From: Takakia lepidozioides
Lineage: Eukaryota > Streptophyta > Takakiopsida > Takakiales > Takakiaceae
DNA length: 64,000 nt
Direction of reading: 5' to 3'
NCBI GenBank assembly: GCA_030704615.1
Contig: CM060732.1
Coordinates: 58,323,053-58,387,052, forward strand
In this document: positions 43,029 to 53,573 of the stretch, in pieces
Layout of the letters: the number at the start of each line of letters is the position of its first letter
How positions within the stretch are numbered: the stretch's first letter is position 1
Made by a program: the position numbers and the translations under genes
The notes under the pieces: model-generated
The model's input: only the letters and a program-made list of their open reading frames with translations
Databases searched by the model: none
What the model was told of the DNA's origin: nothing

Positions 43029-45411
43029 ATGAAGAGAGTGAGAGGAATGGAAGAAATCAGGGTGAAGAGCACCACAATCCTGCAGAAACAAACGATTGCT
43101 ACTCCACAGGCGGTACAGTTACTGAAGGAGCTGCGATTGGAAGGATTGCAAAGCAAAGATTGGACATTGCACCATAGACAGTACATGTTACAATTCTTGC
43201 AGAACTTTGAGCCTAGGACAGGAGCAACAACGGTGAAGGGAGTTGAATTATAAATTACTCCCCTATACCTACAGCAATTGTTTCAATTGCCACCAGGTCA
43301 GGTGCATGTGGAGGAGCACAGGGCAAGACTGCAAATAGGGGACTTATTCCAAGAAGGGAGTTTATTTAAAACTCAGGGTTATGCTTGTACCAAGGCCGTG
43401 TACCCAGGGCTAAGGGAGGTAGGCCAGGTATTGAACGTTCTGTTTGCCATGAAACAGAACCAACAGTATTTGAGCAGATCCTTCACAGAGGAAATACTCA
43501 AAGCCCTGAGAGGAGAAGAGGTAGCATGGGCGGACATAATGTACAACGCACTGGTAGAGGAGATGAAAAGATTACAGGGCACTGCCGCAAAGTCTCCTAT
43601 CATAGTGTCTGGCCCAATCATTGCTCAAATAATTCTTGATTCTTGCATACTTGATGCTCGAGAAAGAAGGGAGATGGGAGTGTTTGAGACTGAAACCACT
43701 GCAATGGAAGAGCAAGGTTCTTCACACAGTGAGGGTGGACTGGCAGGGCAACCCCAGACTAAGAGACAGAGTCGGGGAAAGACTGTAGTGGCGGATCCAT
43801 TGGCTTCACGGAAACCGCATGATAATGTTTCCCAAGCTCTTGTGCAGGTAGGGGCACAACACCACAGAGAACTGCTATTATTGGAAGCAGGACCTTCAGA
43901 GAGGGAAGAGGAAGTTACTTCAGTATCACAGCCATCACAGCCAGATGATCGGCTTGTCACAGAGTTACCACAAGTTGTCCATGCAGTTCCACCAGAAATA
44001 ATTGATTTGGAGAAAGAAGGGTTAGATATTCCCACTACAGAACGGGTGGTGGCAGAAATTGAGAAGGGGGACCTTCTCTATGAATATTCTGGTCTGGTCA
44101 AGGAAACAGTGATTCCGGAGGTGCAACGGTTGTCCAGGGGAAACCCTGCGGTGCATATAATACACACACCTGTGACGGAGGTACCAGAGGTAGAATGTCA
44201 AGACACTGCAGCACCGGTGACGGATGAAGTAGTTCAGGAAGAAAATCTGGTGGGGCAATGGCCTGAGTGGTTCGTGAGGCATCACACTGTTGAGGATCAG
44301 GGAGAACAGCAGCAAGCTCACCATGATGACCCTCAACAGGCCATGCTTATGGGTTCCATAAGCAGGACACTTAATTTGTTGGGGACTTATGTCAAATCCC
44401 ATGTTCCAACTACCCAATTGGCAGCTTTGAGGGAGGAACTCGGGACGGAGTTTGAGGCTCGACTTGCCACTGTGTGCAAACAAGGTCGATGAAGAAATCA
44501 CTCTCAAGATGCAGCAAGACTTGGAGAGTATAGAAGTGGCTTTGCAATTGGCCAAGGAACAATTAATTGAGGCAGGTCTCGCGCAAGACCAGTTGCACGA
44601 AGCACATAAACAACAGCTATACCAAATGCAGGTGAAGCATGAAAGCAAGTTGCAAGAAGTGAATGCACTACATACGGAGTTGCAGACAGTGCATGACAGG
44701 ATGGCCATACAATGCGCTACACTCACAACTATGCTTGACCAAGCTACAATAGAAATAAACAGTCAAGCGGAAAGATGTACGAAGGTAGAGACAGAGAATG
44801 TTGAGCAATTGAAACTCATTGTCGATATGAAGAATACAATCTGTCGCAATGAGAATACTTTCAAACAATACAGGCAGGTTGAAGCTGACCAAGAGAGGTA
44901 CATCCTGGAGTTGCAACAAACGCTCATGGTAAATAGAAATGAACTCTCTGTGGCTAACAAGGCTTGGAAGGAAGCCAATAATCTGGCTGCTGCCTATGCG
45001 AGTTTGGTTGAACCTCATGCAAAGCGCATGGAGGCTTTATAGCAGCAGATGGATGTGTACAAGCTCACAGAGGAGAAAACTCTAAGAGGTGTCACAAGCA
45101 ACTTGGTGGATAACCACCTTATGCAGGTCTGGTTAACACAAGGGCCGATAGAGGGCAAAGCACCAAGAAAGCTCACCCAAAGCGAGATGAATGAGCTCAG
45201 ACTGCAAGTGCAGAACATTGCCACAACTACTATAGACAATGTCTATAGTAGGATAGCAGAGTTACAGGAGGATGTAGACGGCCTGCAGACTCAAGTGGAG
45301 GACCTCACTTCAAATATCGACAAAAGAGTCTGTATACCTGAGGAACAGCTAATGGCTTCTTATTTACAAGCGAGAACTTTAGCTTTTCAGTCTTCTTCAC
45401 AGGAACAGGAA
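43029..45411 (+). pseudogene. Gypsy downstream additional ORF (aORF), copy 1, 3'-truncated
   Basis: Sense-strand ORF 3' of integrase starting at ATG 43029 (MKRVRGMEEIRVKSTTIL). Some plant gypsy lineages carry extra ORFs here; I do not recognise this one. N-terminal ~200 residues: LQNFEPRTGATTVKGVE, ITPLYLQQLFQLPPGQ, FKTQGYACTKAVYPGLREVG, perhaps related to plant mobile/transposon-associated domains. Then an acidic Gln/Pro/Val-rich linker and a long coiled coil from ~44480 (KMQQDLESIEVALQLAKEQL, QQLYQMQVKHESKLQEVNAL). Breaks: TAA 43251-43253, a 2-nt deletion near 44470, TAG 45040-45042. Copy 2 is intact at these sites, so the ancestor had one long ORF. It ends abruptly at ~45411 beside a CACTA-type fragment. 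Confidence 0.75.
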
Positions 45412-45883
45412 TAGGGCTAATCTGTCTTGGAACATCATCCTCAGGGGGGCTACGTTCTTCCACAAAGTCTTCGTCTTCGGAGTCAACACTCTCCACCTGC
45501 ATGTTCACCTCCAAAGTATAAGAGTATAGTCTTGTCCAAAATGTAACATGTTGCATAAAACAGGGAATCTCCAAATTGACCGTGCTAGTTTCCATACAGT
45601 AGTCCACCGTACATGTACAGTAGAGGGCCGTTCAACATTAGCATTCTAAGGGCTTCATCCTAAGTTATGTCTGCGAGAAGTGAGGCGAGAGATGCACGTC
45701 ACTCACCATGGGATAACCCAACAGTGGATCCCGGTCGTTGGCAAACAAATGCAATTTGGCAGTTTCCACGAATTGGAGTCGACGCCCATGGCAGTCATTG
45801 TAGGGACACATTATCTTTGAAATACCCAGTCTAGTTGCACGTCGTTCCTCGATTTGCCAAAGTCTTGCGTCAGTGTCGGGCAC
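45412..45883 (-). pseudogene. CACTA transposase-associated domain fragment (candidate)
   Basis: Minus-strand frame 45883-45665 reads ATRLGISKIMCPYNDCHGRR, then LQFVETAKLHLFANDRDPL, like the Cys-rich transposase-associated domain at the start of plant CACTA (TNP2-type) transposases. A second minus segment at ~45600-45415 is acidic (VESVDSEDEDFVEERSPPED), which would fit the following exon. It is cut by the end of gypsy copy 1 at ~45411. The call rests on pattern resemblance only. Confidence 0.4.
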
Positions 45884-46093
45884 CGCAGTGCGGCGCTAGG
45901 TGTTTCTAGTTCCGGCCTCTCTCATCCCCCACGAAACGCTTCTGGGTTTGATTAGTTTTTGAAGTGGGAAGTCAGCAAGTGCTCGGATGTGGGGAACCTA
46001 CGCCTGGCTTGCAGGCGTTGGAGTATTCGTATGGCGGGTCCACCTCCCCTCTATTTCCTACATGCGCTCCTTCTATTGTTTGATCAATAGATC

Positions 46094-46944
46094 ATGGTAG
46101 TCTTGTTTGAGGTCGATTACTGCGATTTGAGCGACGAGGAGGAACCCGCCATGGCACGGACACGCAGCAGCAGGACCCCCCAAGCACATAGTGCCCGTGC
46201 CCCCACCACCTCTGCAAGAAGACCCTACCCGACTGCTCTGGCTTCCCGCACACTTGCACCCAAGCCCTCTGCACCCAAGGCCTCTACACCGACACCCCTC
46301 CATGCACTGCCTACAAGGAAGAACGAGAGAGGCGCATAACGACCAACAAGGAGACGTTGTCTCAGCTGAACATTGGGGAGCGTTGCGCGCAGGTGAGCAG
46401 ATCACCCTTGTCCTTAGTATGCATGCTACACAGGTAGTGAGTAGGGGTTTCCCACCACATTAGCCTACTGCTTTTCCCTCCCATAGGTTTGATGGTGATG
46501 ACACTTTCACGATCGCCTTTTGTTTAGGGCAAGATTCTCACAGGGTTTTGGAAATGTGTGCGCATCATAGCCAGGAGTGTACAACGACCGACTATGAGCT
46601 CCAAAGTTCTGTGGAACGGGCCTCCTCGACAAAGCGGGCGCTTGAAAGAACTAGCATTACCTTCGATGGCGGAGGAAGAGCCCGAGACTCCCCAGCTGGT
46701 GGGCTCTGAGGCAGAGGAACTCGACGAGCGTGATCAGGAGCTCGATGAGGATTACAACATAGATGACGACGACGATTCGGAGGAGGAAATGGACGAGGAC
46801 CTAGAGGAGGACGAGGATGGAGATGATGTGGACAAGGTATCAGATTTGGAGAACTACATCAGTGGTGCATGTGGACTGACCGTGCCTCCCAATGCAACGC
46901 ATGCTCCGAGGGCACCAAAACGGCCAGCTCCTCTTCCACGAGAG
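46094..46944 (+). CDS. Acidic multi-exon ORF, possibly transposon-linked
   Basis: Plus-strand exons: an Ala/Pro/Ser-rich start (ATG 46151, MARTRSSRTPQ), then a segment readable in another frame as YKEERERRITTNKETLSQLN ending at donor CAG/GTGAGC (46392/46393). A last exon from ~46538 reads NGPPRQSGRLKELALPSM, then a long Asp/Glu run (DEDYNIDDDDDSEEEMDEDL) and ends at a perfect donor GAG/GTAAGT (46944/46945). The first segment needs a frameshift or unseen intron. SxRL plus acidic runs and KEER...NK helices occur in plant CACTA second ORFs, and the divergent fragment at 45412-45883 fits a bidirectional CACTA promoter. Downstream exons are missing. Confidence 0.4.
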
Positions 46945-47200
46945 GTAAGTGGACATTTTCTTTTTGATTTTTTTAGGTTTTTGGCAGGGTTCATGTGCTT
47001 GATATGAGAATGCCCCGAGCACGGTTGGGATAAGGGTCACATCTTCCAAGTAAAAAAGTTGTAATGACAAGCAATGGGCTTTTGCAATGTGCTCCCCTCT
47101 GTTTTCAAATGGGTGCACATGAGTGGGGGGGGATGAAAGGACTTCACCAGTTGCACGAGACATTGGATCTGTCTACTACTTGGAACCCAATTTGTCAGTG
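46945..47200. other. Intron-like sequence, no gene
   Basis: Follows the GTAAGT donor. No acceptor or further exon was recognised. Confidence 0.4.
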
Positions 47201-47212
47201 ACGTATTTTATT

Positions 47213-48055
47213 TTAAAGTCCAGCAATGTTTGTATGCTTGGGAGCTTTGATCCTTTGGCCGTCGCCTTTGCAGTAGTTGCTTTTGGTGTGCTCATGCATG
47301 TGGTCCCACGTGGGGACAGTTTTTGAGAAGATGGGGCCACGTATCGCGGGTCGCGTGGATGTGGGAACAGAGTGGGCACTACGGGGAAGGGAAGCTGGTG
47401 GGCTAGAAGGTGTGCTTGCGTCGATGACCCATGTATTGGGCATATCTGAATTTGAGGGTCTGTCGTAGTTGAGCATCAAATACGGCTTTAGTGTGCCAAA
47501 AAGGGTTGATAGTTTGTGGTGGAGTATAGTGGAATGGGTCCACTTTTGGATATATAGTTTGCTATGGCTAAGAGAGGCCGATGCTTGTTTATTAGCTTCT
47601 TTACTCAGACTAGAAAGAAGGTTCCGGATTGGCAGGGGTTCTGATGGGTCAGGTACCGGGTGTAGCAGCCAAAAGAGGTGTGTATGTGCGATGTGGATGG
47701 GGTCTGCCAAAGGTTCAACTGGGGGTTTGGAGGCCCCCAGTTGGGCAAGGAGGTCTGCCTCCTCGTTGCCGATGATGCTCGTGTGGGATCGAACTTTGAG
47801 AAAATGAATGGTTTTATTAATGGAGATAGCGAGTTTGATAATTGCAGAGATAAAGTTTCTATCAAGGTGATGGAGGTGGGAGGAAGGACAGACAAGGTGG
47901 TTACGGAGTATAAAGAGTGAGTTTAGGCTATCCGTGAAAATGTAGTATGGTGGTGGGAACGAGGCTAATTATGAAATAATTTCATAAATAGCCATGAGTT
48001 CGGCCCGAAGTATGGTTGCAGGGCTTGGGAGTCGGTGGGCAGTCCCTGTGTTAGT
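47213..48055 (-). pseudogene. LINE RNase H domain and C-terminal tail
   Basis: On the minus strand, from ~48050 down, one frame reads PATILRAELMAIYEII (catalytic Glu region), a TAA near 47967, then YIFTDSLNSLFILRNHL (catalytic Asp), FLKVRSHTSIIGNEEADLLA (His and Asp of the RNase H fold), and after a frameshift ADPIHIAHTHLFWLLHPVPD and further tail. Plant L1-type LINEs carry such an RNase H after reverse transcriptase. The RT part is missing: the element is cut at ~48055, where the class 2 hairpin array begins. No poly-A tail was found at its 3' side. Confidence 0.75.
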
Positions 48056-48430
48056 GGCGGCATGGTAGGAGTCCTAAAGGCGATTATAAGTAATAATTTA
48101 TATCTTTTTATTTCCCTCCTCTTATTATTTCTACGGACGATTATAAATAATAATTTACGTATTTCCATTTTCCCCTTGTTATGACTCCTTAGGGCCGTTC
48201 TAAGGAGTCCTAAGGACGAATATAAATAATAATTTATATCTTTCTATTTTTCCATCTTATGATTCTTTAGGGCGGCCCTAATGAGTCGTAAGGGCGATTA
48301 AACATAATAATTTATATCTTTCTTTTTCCCTCTCTTAGGACTTGTTACCGTAATGAGTCATACGGACAATTATAAATAATAATTTATATCATTCCATTTT
48401 TCACCTCTTAGGATTCTTTAGGGCAGCCTT
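48056..48430. repeat. Hairpin-unit array, class 2 (second copy)
   Basis: About five units of the 29865-30730 type, followed by the same sequence (AATGCAAAATGCCAACTGAA) that follows the first array. Confidence 0.8.
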
Positions 48431-48689
48431 AATGCAAAATGCCAACTGAAAAATAAATGATTAAAAAAAACTCAGAAACCAGAGCAGAAGTGATGATCAC
48501 TGTCGATCATCACCACATCTAACCAAATGCCAAAGTCATGTCACTTAACTCCATGTATTGTTTTTTATTTTTACTGTACATAATTAATCGTTAGAACATG
48601 TAAGAAACCAGGCCCTTTGATGACATGGAATTATATTACTGAAAATGTGTATTTTAAATCACTATTTAAAAAAAACCCTCCAACAGAAT

Positions 48690-50600
48690 TTTGAAAAATA
48701 TTTGAAAAATTCAGGATGTTCCCCATAAATATTTAAAAAAAATTGGGATCGCCGCACTGGCAGTCCAACTTTTAAAAAAAAATTATATATTGGCAGGAAA
48801 AATCAGGACAGCCAGTGCTGGCGGTCCTATTATCAAAATCAAAGATAAAATTGGGACCACAAGCGCTGACGGTCCCGTATTATTTTAAAAAAATAAAATG
48901 AGAAATCGGGACAACCAGAGGTAATGGTCCTAATTTTGATTTTGTTTTTAAGATCATTATTTTAAAAAAACGGGGACTGCCAGCGTTGGCGGACTTGATT
49001 TAGGTGTTATCCATATTTTTTATTTAAAAGTTAATCACAAAAGCTGACGGTCCCCAATTAAATTTTTATTAAAAAAAAACGGGATCATCAGCGCTGACCT
49101 CTAAATAAAAAATTGAGGAAATATTTTTGATCATTTACTTTTTAAAACTTTCAAACTAAAGATTTGAGATACGTCAAAAAACATAATGAGGTAATATTCT
49201 AATTATTAACATTTTAAAACCTCCAACTAAAGTCTTGAGATACCTCCAAAAATATAATTGAGGTAATATTTTAATTTTCTATTTTCTTACAACTCAAACT
49301 GAAATTTTGAGATGCCTCAGAAAACATAATTGAGATTATATTTTAATTTTTTTTAAGACTCAAATTAAAATTGTGTGATACCTCAAAAACAGAATTGAAG
49401 TTATATGGGTAAAAGAGAAAACAAAATTTGAAAGATGGTAGGAGGTCTAAAAACTTCCGTTTTTTTCTAGCTCTGTAACAAGGTAGAATCTAAAAGGTTC
49501 TAGATGAAAGATGCAAGTTTCCTAGAAGTATCCTAGAAGTTTTCAAAATAACTATAAGGTTCCTAGGAAGTTTGACTCGAGGCTCTAAAGTCAAACCTAT
49601 AAGATATTTATATTATAGAGAGTAGGTCAAATGTTTGATAAAGTCGTATTGTGGAGAATATGTCAAACCTATGAAGGTTGACTTTAAGAGGTTTTGACTT
49701 AAGGCTCTCATCAAACCTTTAAAATAATCATATTGTGAATGATATATAAACATGCAATGAAAGCCTAGAAGACATCGAAGAAAAAATTGAGAAGTACTTA
49801 TATTCTAGTTTGTGTACACCATGGGTGTTACAAGCTCCCATACCAAAATAAAATAAATAAACATTACAAAACAATTGTACGTTGGCAGTCAAAAGATTTT
49901 CTTAATGCACATATCTAGACTTCAATTATTTAATTTAATCGGGACCGCCAGTGCCAATTTTTCTATGAAAAATATTGTTTTTTACATAAAAATAAAATCA
50001 TGATTTATTTACAATTTAACAGGACTACCAACATAGGCAGTCCCAAGGTTTTCTTAATTTTATCAAAATTGGGACCGCCAGCGCTGGCGGTCCCAATTTA
50101 TTTATTATTCGGACCGTCGGCGTTAGTGGTCCCGATTCAAAGTGAAATGGACCACCGGCATAGACGGTCCCGACTTTTTCTTAATTTTTATCTAGGATAG
50201 CAAGACGGTACGGATTTTTTTATTTGTGTTTTATAAATATCATGATCGATAGCTTTACTGGCAGTCATGATTTGTTTTTATTTTGTTAAATAATTTGGGA
50301 TCGCCATTGGTGGCTGTCAAGATTTTTTTTCTAATTAAGAGATAAATCAGGACCCGGTTTCATTTTATTTTAATTTGTAAAACTGGGAACGCCTTGGCTG
50401 GTGGTCCCAATTACATTTCCATTTTCAAAAACAAAATCGATACGGCCAACGTTGGCCGTCCCATTTTAGATAAAAATCACCATTGATTCGTGTGAATTTA
50501 TGTTTAAAGATTATTCGATTAAACTCATGACCGCCGATGGTGACAATCCTAGAGCTGCCGGTCATGGAGCTGCCGGTCCCAGCGTCAATTGTTGGTTTTT
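48690..50600. repeat. Hairpin-unit array, class 1 (block C2)
   Basis: Paralogue of 31020-32400 including an identical 34-bp perfect palindrome at 50066-50099. It is interrupted by the solo LTR at 49474-49832 and has extra units between 50100 and 50470. Confidence 0.85.
49474..49832. mobile_element. Solo LTR (359 bp) with 5-bp target duplication
   Basis: Begins TGTAACA and ends TGTTACA (7-bp perfect terminal inverted repeat, TG...CA). It is flanked on both sides by AGCTC (49469-49473 and 49833-49837). The paralogous block C1 at ~31870-31880 has a single AGCTC and no insert, i.e. an empty site. No coding sequence. The orientation of the LTR cannot be set. Confidence 0.9.
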
Positions 50601-51744
50601 ATAATATATTAGGACCGCCAACTCAATCACAGCTATGATGTTAGTACAACACTAATTCACCCTTGGAGACTATTCAAAACGTTCATGAATGTGACCCTGT
50701 AATGACAATCACGTACCTCAGAAAGGTATAATAAATAAATAAACAATGAATTGAATGAAATATAAAGAGCATTTAACCAACTAAGGTTCATTCCCTTCGT
50801 CATTATCACCGTCGATTTGATGGACGGATGTCATTTATTCTTCTAGTATCTTTTGAAAATAATAACCAGCTAAGGTGCATGTAAGTACCAATACATGATA
50901 TTATTTAATCATTTTTTCTCGAGTGTCCACTATTATAATAATAAAAAATTCCTTCAAATCTGCCTCTTCATATGGACGGATCAGATCGAGCCTCTTATTT
51001 TTTCATCCATCCGCTGACATGACCATCTTTCATTCATATTGTAATTCCATCGATCTGTAAATTCATCCAGTGATTCCGAAGCCTGGGCTCACACGCTCAT
51101 GGCCCACGCTCAGCCGTAGCGTTGCTATAAACCCGTGCACATGAGCAAGTTGGAGCGACCAATCAACGACATACACAATTTTTTGTTACCCCAGTTATCT
51201 GTATCACGTTAGTTTAAAGTGTCAGCATTATAATTTCTGGCCGGTGTGAAAAGTGTAACACGTAAGTGTTAACGTCCATCGAAAATTACACTCAAAACAA
51301 AAAAAAAACAAAACAAAACACTTAAATTAAATTAAATTATAGTAATTAAAAAATACGTTAGAATTGCTTGGCCGTCGGCGACGGTAAGATGACTGTCGGC
51401 ATCGTCCAGCGGTCGCCTCACCACCCCGAAAATTAGCTTTAACAAAAAAAACGCATAGCCACGGTCCCAATATTTATATTATTTTTAATCAATATCAGGA
51501 CCGCCAGATCTGGCAGTCCCAATTTTATTATCATCAAGGCCATGAAAGCTGACGATCCTAATTATTAATAATTATGAATATTTGGACCGCCCAAGCTCAT
51601 GAACCCAATTTTACTTCAAAATTAAAAACTTTAAAATAATTGACTATTGTCGATTGTCGCCCGACGGAGCCTTAGTTATCAGCGTCACGTTAGTTGCGTC
51701 ACGTTAGGTCCCGTCAATTCCGATGTTCACGCGATCTACGTATG
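50601..51744. other. No gene; scattered class 1 units
   Basis: Unique and A/T-rich stretches. A piece at ~51167-51230 (ACGACATACACAATTTTTTG) matches 32424-32480. Isolated hairpin units lie at ~51500-51600. No coding sequence. Confidence 0.45.
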
Positions 51745-52250
51745 GTCCGACAGTGCATCAAAAAACTGCGTATGCAAGTATGGTATTCTTAATATATGTA
51801 TGCGTAATATATCTTCTTGTGCGTAGACAGATACGGTATTCCTAATATATGTATGTGTAACGTATCTTCTCTATGAAAAAATACGTATGGCTCAACATGT
51901 TTTAGCCACACACTTTTTAGAAATAGCGTTTAGTCCTAATGCCCAAGCAAGGGGCTAGAGTGTGTGGGCCATGTAGACAGCTTGTGCACGTGGCGAATAA
52001 GGGCGGTGACTTGTGTGTCACCGTGGCATTGAAGGCTCGCCGGCAGTGCAGCTAGCGGCCTGTCGGCACCGCCTCATCATGAATGTTGTTTAGTATTCGC
52101 CGCCACTACAGCTTGGCGGCAAATGCGATGCCCTCCTCTGCCATCCCATGTGGGAATGAGACCCATACCCCTCTTAGGATGTTCAGAGCAAAAATGCATC
52201 AAAAATTTGTGTAGGCAGGTATGATATTCATAATATATGTATTGTAAGTA
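51745..52250. repeat. Single ~480-bp array unit
   Basis: Same order of landmarks as the arrays at 22940 and 34750 (TTTTAGCCACACACTTTT, GCCGCCACTACAGCTTGGCG, AGGATGTTCAGAGC). Confidence 0.85.
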
Positions 52251-52474
52251 AAAAATAGAGGGTCTTATCGCCCATGCCACACATCCTATTAGTACTCTAT
52301 TTATCCTAGACTGCAGCGGAAGAGAAAACCTGGCATAAACGGGAATCTTATTGCTTCTCTCAACATGTCATCTTCTTTCTTTGATTTATCATCCCTAGAG
52401 CATGAAGTTGTGCCCTTCATCTATGAGTCATTCACTTCCATATACATCCGACATCACTCCCTAGTTGCAAATTT

Positions 52475-52537
52475 GGACGTGACGCTGACGTCCGATGTCA
52501 GCGACGGACGTGCGTCACGTCACGTCACATCACGTCC
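52475..52537. repeat. Nested inverted repeats of ACGTCA/TGACGT motifs
   Basis: GGACGTGA (52475) pairs with TCACGTCC (52537), and CGCTGAC (52483-52489) pairs with GTCAGCG (52497-52503). At least six ACGTCA/ACGTGA-type hexamers are packed in 63 bp. bZIP factors bind such cores, but no gene start is adjacent. Confidence 0.55.
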
Positions 52538-52689
52538 TAAACCGACGTTATTGTACATAAATATGTTTACTTTTTTTACTTTACTATTGACTATTTACTA
52601 TGAGAACCGACGTGGCAACCGATGTGGCCTCATTACGTGGACTTCATTATTTATCTGTAAAATTCATATATTATGATTTATATTGTCAA

Positions 52690-53165
52690 TCATGCGACCG
52701 TCAACAAAGGTTGGTCGGATTTTTTTTTAAAACAAAAATAGGTACGACCACCAGAAATGGGTGGTTGCACATTTTTTCTTATTTTTTAAATGGGTGCGAC
52801 CACCAGCAGGTGGTGGTCACAGCATTTTCAATTTTTTTTAATAGGTGTGACCACAAGCAGATGGTGGTCACATTTATTTATTTATTTTTAAATTGGGTAC
52901 GACCACCAGTAGATGATGGTCGTAACTTTTTCATTTTTTTAAAATAGGTGCAACCACCAGCAGGTGGTGGTCGCAACTTTTTCATTTTTTTAAATATGTG
53001 CAACCACCAGCAGGGGATGGTCGCACATTTTTAATTATTTTTTAAATGGGTGCGACCATCAGCCAGTGGTGGTCGCAAATTTTTTTTTTTTGTTATTAGG
53101 TGTGACCACTTATGGGGGGTCGCACATTTTCGTTTTGTTTTAAGAAAAAATGCGACCACCCATAG
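52690..53165. repeat. Hairpin-unit array, class 4 (TGCGACCACC-AGCA-GGTGGTCGCA)
   Basis: About ten units of ~50-62 bp, each a 10-12-bp inverted repeat with a 4-6-nt loop followed by a T-rich spacer (AACTTTTTCATTTTTTTAAA). Unrelated in sequence to classes 1-3. Confidence 0.85.
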
Positions 53166-53471
53166 GTGTGACCGCTCCCTAGACACGTGGCAAAGTGTGA
53201 ATAGGCAGCAGAGGCGGTCGCGCATCAGGCCTCTCCAGGCAGTACATAAGGGCTTACCCCTCATTCCCAACCCATTTTTTTCCCTCTCTGTGAGTGCGGT
53301 TCTGGGGCTTCTTAGAGTTTGAACTTCGGTGACCAGGACTGAGCGTAAGGGGGGGGGGGAAAAAAAAATGGATTTGTGTGGGGGAGGAGTTTTTGCCTTT
53401 TTTTCCTTGGACTACGGGAGAGTTTGCTTTGGGTACTATACCAATAGAGGGTGAGGAAATTGGTCTGCTAG

Positions 53472-53480
53472 TATATAAAG
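53472..53480 (+). promoter_or_regulatory. TATA box of the interrupted small gene
   Basis: TATATAAAG lies 66 bp upstream of the ATG at 53546. Confidence 0.45.
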
Positions 53481-53545
53481 TTATCAATAGTCTGGGTTTA
53501 GTTTTCCGTTACGAAGCCGCGTCTATTCCGCAGAGTACTTTCATC

Positions 53546-53573
53546 ATGTCCGGAAACGTTGCTTCGAACGCGG
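53546..53573 (+). pseudogene. Unknown small gene, 5' part (split by repeat copy 3)
   Basis: ATG 53546 begins MSGNVASNA, after which the 2.2-kb repeat (53574) brings in a TAG. The frame resumes exactly beyond the repeat at 55778 as (A)VSGGSLGSGRKDKK. A TATA box sits at 53472. Together with 55778-56261 it would form one short basic protein of about 165 residues. Confidence 0.5.

Noticed and set aside
43625-45239. Minus-strand ORFs opposite the gypsy aORF
   Set aside because: Antisense shadows, Ser/Cys-rich reverse of Gln/Glu-rich coding, in both copies alike.
47469-47920. Plus-strand ORFs at the LINE tail
   Set aside because: The minus strand carries clear RNase H motifs, so the plus frames are shadows.
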